Source: Modestobacter caceresii (GTDB lineage: Bacteria; Actinomycetota; Actinomycetes; Mycobacteriales; Geodermatophilaceae). Taken from it: a DNA stretch of 32,005 bases. Shown here in pieces: positions 1 to 7,480 of this stretch. The DNA lies in contig NZ_JPMX01000029.1 in the NCBI RefSeq assembly GCF_000761485.1, forward strand, positions 1 to 32,005, written 5' to 3'. The notes below the pieces were generated by a model. The model saw only the letters and a program-made list of their open reading frames with translations. It searched no databases and was not told the origin of the DNA. The position numbers were made by a program, and so were the translations under genes. How positions within the stretch are numbered: position 1 is the first letter of the stretch; each line of letters opens with the position of its first letter.

Positions 1-423
1 GGCGGCCTGGGCGTCCAGCACGGCCTGGTCGGCGGCGGCCTGCGCCTGGGCGGCGGCGACCTGCTCGGCCTCGCGCTGGCTGCGGTTGGCGGCCAACTGG
101 CCGAGCCGGTCGGTCAGCCGCCCGTCGACGAGGGCGGTCGCGGTCTGCTGGGAGCTCAGGTCGAGCTGGGCGGCGACGCCGGCGGGCTCGGCGCTGGCCT
201 CGGCCCGGGCGTCCGGCTCGCCGCCGACGAGCACGTTGACCAGGATCGCGCCGGCGGCGGCGACGCTCAGGTACAGCGTCGGCCGGCGCAGCCCACCAGG
301 GGGCTGGCGACGACGGGTCTGCCGGGCGGTCGGGGCGTCATCGACACCGGTCGAGAGCGTTGGCAGCACCTCGGTGGCGGGCAGCTGCTCGTCCGACGAG
401 GACGCGGTGGCGCGACGGGACAT
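1..423 (-). CDS. N-terminal part of a membrane-anchored extracytoplasmic protein (probable cell-wall hydrolase)
   Basis: Only the first 141 codons are in the window; the gene runs off the left edge. After a hydrophilic cytoplasmic stretch with an Arg-rich patch (TRRRQ, about residues 36-40) there is one hydrophobic segment at about residues 50-67. It is followed by an Ala/Gln/Glu-rich region (about 115-141) likely to form a coiled coil. No catalytic domain is visible. In actinobacteria, genes with this N-terminal plan behind a c-di-AMP riboswitch are usually NlpC/P60, M23 or resuscitation-promoting-factor-type wall hydrolases; that assignment rests on the riboswitch and topology, not on a domain seen here. 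The ATG at 423 is the first start after the riboswitch; a GGAG lies rather far upstream (about 12-16 bases). Confidence 0.7.
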   Translation of the reverse strand, partial: MSRRATASSSDEQLPATEVLPTLSTGVDDAPTARQTRRRQPPGGLRRPTLYLSVAAAGAILVNVLVGGEPDARAEASAEPAGVAAQLDLSSQQTATALVDGRLTDRLGQLAANRSQREAEQVAAAQAQAAADQAVLDAQAA

Positions 424-452
424 GAAGAGAGGGGCTCCGTGGGTCTTCCGTG

Positions 453-580
453 GCCGCCTACCGAGTCAGCTGACGGGTTCGGGCGGGAAGCGGCCCTACC
501 CGGCCGGGCGGCTGCCCGGGCGGGATTCACCCCAGTGGTGCGGTGGGTCCCCGGTTCGCTGCGTGCAGCGACTCGGCGGC
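453..580 (-). promoter_or_regulatory. c-di-AMP riboswitch (ydaO/yuaA type)
   Basis: Read on the minus strand, the leader begins GCCGCCGAG and closes with CTCGGTAGGCGGC, the terminal P1 pairing of the ydaO class. Between them are the conserved blocks in order: GAACCGGGGACCCA, GGGGTGAATC, GTAGGGCCGCTTCC and CCGAACCCGTCAGCT. These match actinobacterial ydaO RNAs that I know. In this family, c-di-AMP binding turns expression off, and targets are often cell-wall hydrolases and osmolyte or K+ transporters. The element ends 29 bases before the ATG at 423, so it is placed to control that gene. Confidence 0.93.
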
Positions 581-631
581 ATCCGGTGCGGGCTCCCCGG
601 GTGGGGACGAGACGTCCGACCGGACCTGACC

Positions 632-661
632 AAGGTAGAGGCCGTGACCCGGCCGTGACAA
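632..661 (-). promoter_or_regulatory. candidate promoter of the riboswitch transcript
   Basis: On the minus strand TTGTCA (661-656) and TACCTT (637-632) are separated by 18 bases and lie about 50 bases upstream of the riboswitch. The hexamers fit a housekeeping sigma promoter moderately well. This is an inference from sequence only. Confidence 0.4.
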
Positions 662-762
662 TGCCCGAGGCCGTCTTTCGTCGCCATGTGCCACGACTCG
701 CACTCGGCGATGGGGCGGGCTTGGAGCAGAGTGACGGCTGGGACCGGTGGGACGGCGCAGGT

Positions 763-1410
763 TCAGGGGAGCCGCCACACCGTCGTCCGGCGCACTGCGC
801 CTCCGGCGGCGTCGGGCACGTCGTACTCCGCCTGCGCGAGCAGGCCCTCCTTCGGGACGTACGCGCGCCCGGGGTCGCCCAGCAGCACGGTGGCCCCGCC
901 CAGCCAAGCCGCACCGAGGAAGGGCAGCACCCGGGCGGTCATCTCGCGGTCGTAGCAGACGTCGCCGGCCAGGACGACGTCGATCGCCGGCAGCTCCTCG
1001 TCCAGCACGTCGCCGACCACCTCGATCCCGGTGACCCCGTTCACCTCGGCGTTGAGCCCGACCGCCGCGTGCGAGTACGGGTCGACGTCACTGGCCAGCA
1101 CCCCGCTCGCCCCGGCCAGCACGGCCGCGACGGCGACCAGGCCGCTGCCGGCCCCCAGGTCCAGCACCCGGCGTCCGGCGACGAGCTCGGGGTGGTCGAG
1201 CACGTGCCGGGCCAGCGCCTGCCCGCCGGGCCAGGCGGCGGCCCAGAACGGCGGGTCCTGGCCGGCGCCGCCGCCCTCGGTCTCCATCGCCTCCCAGAGG
1301 GCGACGACGTCGTCGGCGACGTGCAGCTGCACCTCGGGGACGAGCGAGGGGCGGTCCAGCCGGGTGTGCGCCCGGAGGAAGGCCGGTGGGACGGGGTGCT
1401 GGACCGCCAC
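763..1410 (-). CDS. class I SAM-dependent methyltransferase (PrmA/ETFB-lysine methyltransferase-like)
   Basis: A 215-residue protein with a Rossmann-fold methyltransferase core: SAM motif I VLDLGAGSGL, the acidic strand-2 end ASDVDP, and a post-motif DVVLAGDVCYD that resembles the catalytic loop of protein-lysine methyltransferases of the nicotinamide N-methyltransferase-like/ETFBKMT group. An upstream PPFWAAAWPGG fits the same group, so a protein substrate is more likely than a small molecule, but it is not identified. The GTG at 1410 was chosen because AAGGA lies 9 bases upstream, overlapping the end of the universal stress protein gene (stop at 1418-1416). The 5-base gap implies one transcript and coupling. 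Starts further upstream would overlap the neighbour for hundreds of bases. Confidence 0.82.
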   Translation of the reverse strand: MAVQHPVPPAFLRAHTRLDRPSLVPEVQLHVADDVVALWEAMETEGGGAGQDPPFWAAAWPGGQALARHVLDHPELVAGRRVLDLGAGSGLVAVAAVLAGASGVLASDVDPYSHAAVGLNAEVNGVTGIEVVGDVLDEELPAIDVVLAGDVCYDREMTARVLPFLGAAWLGGATVLLGDPGRAYVPKEGLLAQAEYDVPDAAGGAVRRTTVWRLP

Positions 1411-1415
1411 GCGGG

Positions 1416-1970
1416 TCAGTCCTTGCGCTGGCTGCGCACGACGGTGACCGGGCACGGGGCGTGCCGGGTGACCTGGTCGCTGACCGAGCCGAGCAGCAGC
1501 CCGGCGAAGCCACCCCGCCCGCGGGCACCGACCACGAGGAGGTCGGCGTCCTGGGCGGCCTCGATCAGGGAGCGCACCGGAGCGGCGTGCACCACGTGGC
1601 AGGTGACCCCGCCGGCCCGCTCGGCGCCCAGCACGGCCCGGACGTCGGCCTCCAGGTCGGTCTGCACCGCCTGCTCGTACTCGCCGATCGGCGGGACGTA
1701 GCCCGGCTCCCAGCTGGCCGGCTGCGGCGCGGTGGCGATCCGCCAGCCGCGGACGACGTGCAGCGGCCAGGAGGCGCGCTCGGCCAGCCCGGCCGCCCAC
1801 TGCAGCGCCTCCTGCGCGCAGTCCGAGCCGTCGTGCCCGACGACGACGCCACCCGCGACCACGGCACGGGTCGACACCTCACCCTCGACCCCGGCGAGCT
1901 CGGTGGCCGCCTCGTCCCGCTCGGCCGCGAGGGCTGCGTTCTCCGGCTGGGCTCCTGGCTGCTGCGTCAA
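1416..1970 (-). CDS. universal stress protein (UspA family)
   Basis: A single Usp domain preceded by about 35 polar residues. The first strand and nucleotide contact read VVVGHDGS, and the C-terminal part carries the ATP-binding signature GARGRGG with the following GSVSDQV. The protein is therefore likely an ATP-binding cytoplasmic stress protein. I chose the TTG at 1970 because a strong AGGAGG lies 6 bases upstream on the minus strand; with this start the protein has 184 residues, normal for a one-domain Usp with a short extension. It is the first gene of a two-gene unit with the methyltransferase at 763-1410 and diverges from the cupin gene at 2187. Confidence 0.88.
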   Translation of the reverse strand: MTQQPGAQPENAALAAERDEAATELAGVEGEVSTRAVVAGGVVVGHDGSDCAQEALQWAAGLAERASWPLHVVRGWRIATAPQPASWEPGYVPPIGEYEQAVQTDLEADVRAVLGAERAGGVTCHVVHAAPVRSLIEAAQDADLLVVGARGRGGFAGLLLGSVSDQVTRHAPCPVTVVRSQRKD

Positions 1971-2186
1971 CGCCGTCCTCCTGTGCTCGTCTGCGTGTGC
2001 TCTGCCGGTACCCGGCACCGGACAGCTTCTCCTACCCGCCTGGTGGACGGCAGGGTCGGAGGGCCCGTCCGCCTCGTGTCGCCCGGCCCGCGGGCTCGGA
2101 TCGCGCCGGAGGCCGCGCTGCTCTTGACTGATCATGGGCCGGCGCACGTCGGCAGGAGCTACTGGATCAGAGGAGGAACGGCAGCC

Positions 2187-2579
2187 ATGGAGCACTTCAC
2201 CATCGCCACCGTCGCCGAGGAGAGCGCCGACTTCCGTCGGGTGCTGTGGACCGGCGAGCACACCCAACTGGTGATCATGACGATCCCGCCGGGTGGGGAG
2301 ATCGGCGAGGAGGTGCACGAGGAGATCGACCAGATCCTCACCTTCGTCAGCGGCACCGGTCAGGCCGTCGTGGGCGGGCAGAAGAAGAACGTCGCCCAGG
2401 GCGACCTTGTCGTCGTCCCCGCCGGCAAGAAGCACAACTTCCTCAACACCGGCGTGAACCCGCTGGTGCTCTACACGGTCTACGGCCCGCCGGAGCACGC
2501 CGACAAGGCCGTGCACAAGACCAAGGAAGAGGCCGACGCGCTCGAGGAGGCCGGCAAGGACGAGCCGCCGACCAGCTGA
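2187..2579 (+). CDS. single-domain cupin protein
   Basis: A 130-residue small cupin. Cupin motif 1 includes PPGGEIGEEVHEEIDQ with the metal-ligand His and Glu, and motif 2 includes VPAGKKHNFLN with the last His, so a metal site is probably intact. The C-terminus is Glu/Lys-rich. Substrate unknown. The start ATG has an excellent AGGAGG at 2171-2176. The DyP peroxidase gene follows after 34 bases on the same strand, suggesting co-transcription and a role in oxidative or metal stress (inference). Confidence 0.88.
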   Translation: MEHFTIATVAEESADFRRVLWTGEHTQLVIMTIPPGGEIGEEVHEEIDQILTFVSGTGQAVVGGQKKNVAQGDLVVVPAGKKHNFLNTGVNPLVLYTVYGPPEHADKAVHKTKEEADALEEAGKDEPPTS

Positions 2580-2613
2580 TGCCGGGTCGTGCCGGTCGGG
2601 CGGGGTGGGCGGC

Positions 2614-3525
2614 GTGACGACGCAGCCGGGCATCTTCGCCCTCGGCACCCCCGAGCACTGCTACCTGGAGCTCGACCTCGAGCCCGGCTGCTCCGCGGCG
2701 GACCTGGTCCGCGGGGTGGCCGGGCTCATCGGTCCGCTCTGCTCCACCGGCGGGGTCGACGTGGTGGTCGGTCTCCGGCCGGAGCTGTGGGCCGAGGTCG
2801 CCCCGGACGACGCCCCGGCGGACGCCGCGAGCTGGACCGAGGACCTCGTCGGCGCCGGCCGCTACCGGATGCCGGCGACCCAGCACGACGCCTGGGTCTG
2901 GGTCGCCGAGGGCGACCGCACCGCGGTGTTCGACAACGCGCGCGCCGTGCTCGCCGCCCTGGCCGGGGTCGCCCGGGTGGGCGCGGAGGTCACCGGCTGG
3001 CTGTACCGGCACGACCGGGACCTGACCGGTTTCGTCGACGGCACCGAGAACCCGTCGCTGCTGACCGCCGCCGAGGTCGCGGCGGTGCCGGCGGGCCAGC
3101 CGGGCGCGGGGGCGAGCATCGTGCTCTACCAGGTGTGGCGGCACGACAGCGCCACCTGGGAGAGCCTGGGCGTGCACGGCCAGGAGATGATGATGGGCCG
3201 CACCAAGCCCGACAGCGTCGAGCTGCCCGAGGACGTGATGCTGCCCAGCGCGCACGTCGCCCGCACCACCGTCGAGGTGGACGGCGAGGAGAAGCCGATC
3301 TTCCGGCGCAACGTCGCCTACGGCGGGGTCACCGACCACGGGACGGCGTTCGTCGGCTTCGCCCGCGACCAGTGGCGGCTGACCGAGATGCTCCGCCGGA
3401 TGGCCGGGGCGACCGACGGGGTCCGCGACGGGCTCACCGGCTACCTGACCCCGCTGACCGGCGCGTACTACACCTGCCCGTCGATCGAGGCCCTCGCCCG
3501 CTTCGCCCCGTCTGACGAGGACTGA
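2614..3525 (+). CDS. DyP-type heme peroxidase
   Basis: A 303-residue protein with the DyP hallmarks: GFVDGTENP with distal Asp at about residue 142, proximal heme-ligand His in PSAHVAR (about 214), and the distal Arg-Asn pair in FRRNVAYG (about 231-233), followed by FVGFARD. It should oxidise substrates with H2O2 using heme b in the cytoplasm. The GTG at 2614 gives the usual start TTQPGIFALG; a GTG at 2605 in the same frame is possible. The C-terminus ends in PSDED with no encapsulin-targeting tail, and no encapsulin gene is adjacent, so it is probably not compartment cargo. It sits between the cupin gene and the small zinc-ribbon gene. Confidence 0.93.
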   Translation: MTTQPGIFALGTPEHCYLELDLEPGCSAADLVRGVAGLIGPLCSTGGVDVVVGLRPELWAEVAPDDAPADAASWTEDLVGAGRYRMPATQHDAWVWVAEGDRTAVFDNARAVLAALAGVARVGAEVTGWLYRHDRDLTGFVDGTENPSLLTAAEVAAVPAGQPGAGASIVLYQVWRHDSATWESLGVHGQEMMMGRTKPDSVELPEDVMLPSAHVARTTVEVDGEEKPIFRRNVAYGGVTDHGTAFVGFARDQWRLTEMLRRMAGATDGVRDGLTGYLTPLTGAYYTCPSIEALARFAPSDED

Positions 3526-3533
3526 GGACCGTC

Positions 3534-3674
3534 GTGCCGGAGGAACCGGAGCGGCCCGAGCCGGAGGGCGGTGACCCGGCGTGCTGGCTGGACCAGGTGT
3601 GCCCGGCCTGCGGCCGGCTGACCGAGCGGACGGCGGCAGGTCGCTGCGCCGCCTGCGGGGAGCCCTGGGACTGA
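3534..3674 (+). CDS. 46-residue zinc-ribbon protein
   Basis: A small ORF starting with GTG, preceded by GAGGA at the stop codon of the peroxidase gene, 8 bases downstream of that gene. It encodes an acidic Pro/Glu-rich N-terminus followed by two CxxC knuckles, CPAC and CAAC, separated by 13 residues, which would bind one zinc. It ends EPWD. It also contains a single earlier Cys (ACW). Function unknown. Tight coupling to the DyP gene and the paired CxxC motifs support it as a real gene. Confidence 0.65.
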   Translation: MPEEPERPEPEGGDPACWLDQVCPACGRLTERTAAGRCAACGEPWD

Positions 3675-3711
3675 GCGCCATGCCGAGGGCCCGGTGGGCC
3701 ACCCGCGGAGG

Positions 3712-4005
3712 TCAGGCGGCTGAGCTCCTGGCGACCTGACTGCCGTACCAGCTGGTCAGCAGGTGCGCGCGGACCGAGCCGGGCAGTGCGCCCCAGCGGA
3801 GCAGCGCTGCGCGGGCCGGCAGTGCGCTGGCCGCGGCCAGCTGGCCCAGTTCGCGGACCCGCTCCGGTCGCGGGCTGTTGGGCCCGCGATCGTGCAGCCC
3901 GGCGGTGAGCTGACTGTCGAAGGCCGCGAGGATGTCGGCCTGGTGCTCCGGGTCGAACCACTGAGGGCTCCGCGCCGAGCTCGCTGCGAGGTGATGACGG
4001 ATCAC
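3712..4005 (-). CDS. hypothetical protein, doubtful
   Basis: A 97-residue ORF from a GTG at 4005; an ATG at 4095 in the same frame would give 127 residues. The sequence has two predicted helical stretches (around DPEHQADILAAFDSQL and RVRELGQLAAASALPARAALL) and reads like protein rather than a shadow. No family is recognised and no clear Shine-Dalgarno is seen. It borders a decayed segment and may itself be a remnant. Confidence 0.4.
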   Translation of the reverse strand: MIRHHLAASSARSPQWFDPEHQADILAAFDSQLTAGLHDRGPNSPRPERVRELGQLAAASALPARAALLRWGALPGSVRAHLLTSWYGSQVARSSAA

Positions 4006-4228
4006 GACGTGCTTATCGGCCCGTTGTGCCCGCGCTGTGACTCGAACAGGGCTCACTGGCTCCCCGGAACCCCAGCCCCGCCCCTCTGGGCACACGTGTC
4101 ACAGCCGCACCAGAGGTCACGCCCGCCCCTCGATCACGGACCGGGTGGAGCGCCCGGTTGACCGTCCCTCCCGCGCGGTGAGAGCAGTCAGCGACTCCAC
4201 CGATCGCAGCGACCGGAGGCCAGGCGTC
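4006..4228. other. non-coding stretch
   Basis: About 220 bases between the doubtful small ORF and the HNH remnant. I find no convincing reading frame, RNA gene or promoter here. Confidence 0.4.
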
Positions 4229-4740
4229 TCAGAAGGGTGGCGGGTCGTCGTCGTCCGGCGGCGGGCCGCCGCTGCCGAGCAGGTGGCGGACAGCTGGCGT
4301 GTGGAGGCTCGGTGGTCGGGTGGTGCGGGTGACGCCGGAGGGTGTGGTGACGGTCAGGATGCCGTCGTCGGTCATCGTGAAGCGCCATCGGGGTGCGTGT
4401 GGGTCTTGAGCCGGTGGTGTCGCCGGCACAGACAGCACAGGTTGGTGCAGTCGGTGGCCCCGCCGTCGCGGTGGGCGCGCACGTGGTCGAGGTCGGTGCG
4501 GGCGGCCGGGCGCCGGCAGCCGGGGTGCCGGCAGGTGCGGTCCCGGGCCCGGACGAAGCGGTACTGGGCGGGGGTGGGCGTGTAGCGGTCGACTGCGGGT
4601 GGCCGGTCCAGCACCGCGCATCCGCAGTCCCGGTCGGGATGGGTGCGGCAGCCGCGGCGGGCCAGCCGTTCCAGCTCCGGGCGGGTCACCGTCGCCCGCA
4701 GCGCGCCGGTGACGGGGTCGGTGAGGTCCAGTGGACCCGC
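4229..4740 (-). pseudogene. HNH endonuclease (DUF222/13E12-type) remnant, 5'-truncated and frameshifted
   Basis: The minus strand encodes only the C-terminal third of a DUF222-HNH protein. It has TRPELERLARRGC, zinc-type Cys pairs in CRHPGC and LCCLCRRHH, and the HNH core LDHVRAHRDGG. The frame stays open to HHRLKTHTHPDGASR and then hits a stop at about 4372. The true tail (WRFTMTDDGILTVTT...PPPF) continues in another frame to the stop at 4231-4229. Adding one C to the CCCC run near 4391-4395 restores HPRWRF, so a single-base deletion explains the shift. About 300 N-terminal residues, including the DUF222 part, are missing because arginase-like sequence begins at about 4740. Confidence 0.85.
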
Positions 4741-5121
4741 CTGGTCGAGCACCGGCTGTCGGCGACCCCCGCGCCGGTCGTGCGCGCCGACCCGGTGGGG
4801 AAGGCCGCCGAGGCGGTCCGGCGCCTCGGCGGCGTCTGCGGCAGCTTCCTGGTGCACCTGGACGTCGACGTGCTCGACACCAACGACGTCCCGCTGGCCA
4901 ACTTCCCGCACTCGGCGGGCCTCTCCCTCGGCGAGCTCGCCGGCGCGCTCGACGTGTTCTGCGGCAGTGACGCCTGCGCCGGGCTGGTGCTCACGGAGGT
5001 CGACCCCGACCACGACCCGGACGGCACCCTGCTCCCCCAGCTGATCGACGTGGTCGCAACGGCGTTGGCCCCCCGCGGTCAGAGACCGCCGGCCACCCGC
5101 AGCACCGCACCGGTGACGTAG
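4741..5121 (+). pseudogene. arginase/agmatinase-family C-terminal remnant
   Basis: The plus strand encodes the C-terminal part of a ureohydrolase: the Mn-binding HLDVDVLD, the downstream helix LSLGELAGAL, and LTEVDPDHDPDG, typical of arginase-fold enzymes. The first two metal-ligand blocks (GGDHS and DAHxD) and everything N-terminal are absent, because the sequence turns into the opposite-strand HNH remnant at about 4740. The frame runs to a stop at 5119-5121 and overlaps the end of the dehydrogenase gene by about 40 bases. There is no start signal, so it is probably not expressed as an active enzyme. Confidence 0.8.
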
Positions 5122-5849
5122 CCGGCGTCCGGGCCGAGCAGCCAGGCGATCGCCGGTGCGATCTCCTCCGGCTCCCCCGGACGGCCCATCGGCACCCGGG
5201 CGGTCACCCGCTCCAGCCGACCGGCGTCGCCGGCGCCGGCGTGGATGTCGGTGCGCACCAGCCCCGGCGCCACCGCGTTGACCCGGACGCCGTCGTCCGC
5301 CAGCTCCTTCGCCAGGCCCATGGTCAGCGCGTCCACCCCGGCCTTGGCCGCCGCGTAGTGCACGTACTCGTGCGCCGAGCCCAGCGTCGCCGCGCTGGAG
5401 GAGACGGTGACGATCGCGCCGCCCGGCCCGCCCCGCCGCCGGGACATGACCTGCGCCGCCCGGCGGACGCACAGGACGACGCCCAGCAGGTTCACGTCGA
5501 TCACCTGGCGGACGACGTCCACCGGGGTGTCGGCCAGGTCGCCAAGGTGGGCGGTCAGGCCGGCGTTGGCGACGAGCCCGGTGACCGGCCCCAGGTGTCC
5601 TGCGGCGGCGGCGAAGAGCGCGTCCACGTCGTCGGGGTCGGAGACGTCGGCCCGGACGGCGACCGCCCGCCCCCCGTGGGCCTGTGCTCCGCTGACCACC
5701 GCGGCGGCCTCCTCCCGCCCCGAGCGGTAGCCGACGACCACGTCGTGGCCCTGCCGGGCGAGGTGGTCGACCGTGGCGGCGCCGATGCCCCGGCTCCCGC
5801 CGGTGACCACGGTGACCGGACGACCAGCGGGCGACTGCGGAGAGGACAC
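5079..5849 (-). CDS. short-chain dehydrogenase/reductase (SDR family)
   Basis: A 256-residue classical SDR. It has the cofactor-binding TGGSRGIG near residue 16, a DVSD adenine-ring motif, ANAG, the catalytic Ser in TVSSSAA, and the YAAAK active site (Tyr-x3-Lys), ending ...LRVAGGL. The residues after strand 2 (GYRSGRE) favour NADP(H). The oxidised substrate cannot be told from sequence; the closest general pattern is glucose-1-dehydrogenase/FabG-like. The GTG at 5849 is chosen because GGGGAGG lies about 9 bases upstream; an ATG at 5918 would add 23 low-complexity residues and overlap the divergent gene at 5911. Confidence 0.88.
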   Translation of the reverse strand: MSSPQSPAGRPVTVVTGGSRGIGAATVDHLARQGHDVVVGYRSGREEAAAVVSGAQAHGGRAVAVRADVSDPDDVDALFAAAAGHLGPVTGLVANAGLTAHLGDLADTPVDVVRQVIDVNLLGVVLCVRRAAQVMSRRRGGPGGAIVTVSSSAATLGSAHEYVHYAAAKAGVDALTMGLAKELADDGVRVNAVAPGLVRTDIHAGAGDAGRLERVTARVPMGRPGEPEEIAPAIAWLLGPDAGYVTGAVLRVAGGL

Positions 5850-5910
5850 CCGCTGATCCTCCCCGCCCGGTGCCGGGAGACTGTCACCCCCGCCCGGCAG
5901 ACTGCTCGAC

Positions 5911-6507
5911 GTGGACAACAGCCCCGAGGCCGCCTTCCGGCGACTGCAGCCGCTGCTGGTCGAGGTGCGCGACGCACTGCTCGGCGGCCTGACCGTCAGC
6001 CGCGAGATCCACGCAGCACACGGCTGGCAGCCGGGCGCCGACCGGCACCTGGACCACCAGCTGGTCCGCCGGGAGGCGATGGAGCGGCTGCGCCCCTACG
6101 CCGAGCACGACGACCACCCGTTCGGCACGCAGCTGGAGCTGGTCGGCCCCGGCAACGAGAACCTCGGGCTCCCGATGAGCGGGTTGATCCTGCGCACCCC
6201 CACCGAGGTGCTGCGGGTGTGGCACTCCGACGACGGTGAGCTGCCGGCCGCCGACACCCAGGGCCTGCGCGACTTCTACCGGCAGGCGCCGGTCGCCCAG
6301 CAGCGCCTGCAGCTGGCGATCGACGGCGCCCCCGACCTGCGCCGGCGCGACCACCTGGCGTTGCTGTGGGCCGATGCGCGCACGCCCGGCCGGGCGCCGG
6401 AACTGGTCCGGTTCGACCTCGTCCGTCCGCGCGACTGGGCCGGGCGGCGGGTCGAGGTCGACTGGCGGGTGGGCCTGCTCGACCTGCTCGGCCGGCGCGC
6501 AGCCTGA
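5911..6507 (+). CDS. hypothetical protein
   Basis: A 198-residue soluble protein without signal peptide or membrane segment. It contains several Trp-bearing strands (LRVWHSDDGEL, LALLWAD, VEVDWRVG) separated by helical segments, suggesting a compact alpha/beta fold. I do not recognise the family. Start GTG at 5911 is the first in-frame start; no strong Shine-Dalgarno is visible. It diverges from the SDR gene and is followed after 84 bases by the CitE-like gene. Confidence 0.72.
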   Translation: MDNSPEAAFRRLQPLLVEVRDALLGGLTVSREIHAAHGWQPGADRHLDHQLVRREAMERLRPYAEHDDHPFGTQLELVGPGNENLGLPMSGLILRTPTEVLRVWHSDDGELPAADTQGLRDFYRQAPVAQQRLQLAIDGAPDLRRRDHLALLWADARTPGRAPELVRFDLVRPRDWAGRRVEVDWRVGLLDLLGRRAA

Positions 6508-6591
6508 CCGGCCGGCGCCGGACACCGCGAGCGACACCCCGGCGCGCACCCCGCGCGGCACGCCCGTGAGCCCGGACACCACAATGGCCCG

Positions 6592-7428
6592 GTGCACAGA
6601 GGCAGGAACGTAGACCCCGGAATCGCGCGCTCGTGGCTGCTGGTCAACGGCGCCCGCACGGAGCTGTTCGACGAGGCGCACGAGTCGCGCGCCGACCAGA
6701 TCGTGCTGGACATCGAGGACGCGGTCGACCCGGCCCGCAAGCCCGATGCCCGGGCCGACGTCGTCGAGTGGCTCTCCGCCCCCGGCAACCGGGCGTGGGT
6801 GCGGATCAACGACCACGCGACCCCGTTCTGGGCCGACGACGTCGCCGCGCTCGCCGGGCTGCCCGGCCTGGCCGGCGTGATGCTCGCCAAGACCGAGGCG
6901 GCGGAGCACGTCACCGAGACCTACGACCGGCTGGGCGGCTCCACCCCGGTGCTCGCGCTGGTCGAGTCGGCGCTGGGCATCGAGGAGGCCGTGCGGATCG
7001 CCTCGGCCCGCGGCGCCTTCCGGCTCGCCTTCGGCAGCGGTGACTACCGCCGCGACACCGGCACCAGCGCCGACGACCTGGCGATGGCCTACCCCCGTTC
7101 CCGCCTGGTCATCGCCAGCCGGGTCGGTGGCCTGCCCGGCCCGATCGACGGGCCCACGGTGGGCACCAGCCACCCGATCCTGCGCGAGCAGTCGGCGCTG
7201 ACGGTCTCCCTGGGTCTCACCGGCAAGCTGTGCCTGCAGCTGGACCAGCTCCCGGTGATCAACGAGGTCATCAGCCCGGCACCGTCGGACGTCGCCTGGG
7301 CGCGGGACTTCCTGGCCGACTTCGACGCCCGCGGCCAGGTCATCCGCGACGGCAGCGACCTGCCCCGGCTCGGCCGGGCCCGCAAGATCGAGAAGCTCGC
7401 CACCGCGTTCGGCGTCGAGCCCTCCTGA
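6592..7428 (+). CDS. HpcH/HpaI aldolase/citrate lyase family protein (CitE-like CoA ester lyase)
   Basis: A 278-residue TIM-barrel protein of the CitE-like group. It has RSWLLVNG at the N-terminus, VLDIEDAVDP with the Mg2+-linked acidic residues, WVRIND, the Lys in MLAKTEA, the glutamate strand ALVESALGIEEA, and AFGSGDY. Stand-alone CitE-like proteins cleave or hydrolyse short acyl-CoAs such as malyl- or citramalyl-CoA; the exact substrate here is not known. The GTG at 6592 has no Shine-Dalgarno. CACAAT lies 6 bases upstream at 6580-6585, so a leaderless transcript is possible. A strong hairpin follows the stop. Confidence 0.87.
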   Translation: MHRGRNVDPGIARSWLLVNGARTELFDEAHESRADQIVLDIEDAVDPARKPDARADVVEWLSAPGNRAWVRINDHATPFWADDVAALAGLPGLAGVMLAKTEAAEHVTETYDRLGGSTPVLALVESALGIEEAVRIASARGAFRLAFGSGDYRRDTGTSADDLAMAYPRSRLVIASRVGGLPGPIDGPTVGTSHPILREQSALTVSLGLTGKLCLQLDQLPVINEVISPAPSDVAWARDFLADFDARGQVIRDGSDLPRLGRARKIEKLATAFGVEPS

Positions 7429-7442
7429 ACCCACCACGCCAG

Positions 7443-7472
7443 CGGCCCCCTCCCCCACCAGGGAGGGGGCCG
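7443..7472. terminator. bidirectional hairpin terminator
   Basis: CGGCCCCCTCCC (7443-7454) and GGGAGGGGGCCG (7461-7472) are perfect 12-bp arms around a 6-base loop. The hairpin lies between the convergent CitE-like and PrmC-like genes. There is no long T-tract. Confidence 0.85.
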
Positions 7473-7480
7473 TTCGTGTC

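Noticed and set aside
2614-3525. DyP peroxidase as encapsulin cargo
   Set aside because: The C-terminus lacks a targeting tail and no encapsulin-like gene is adjacent.
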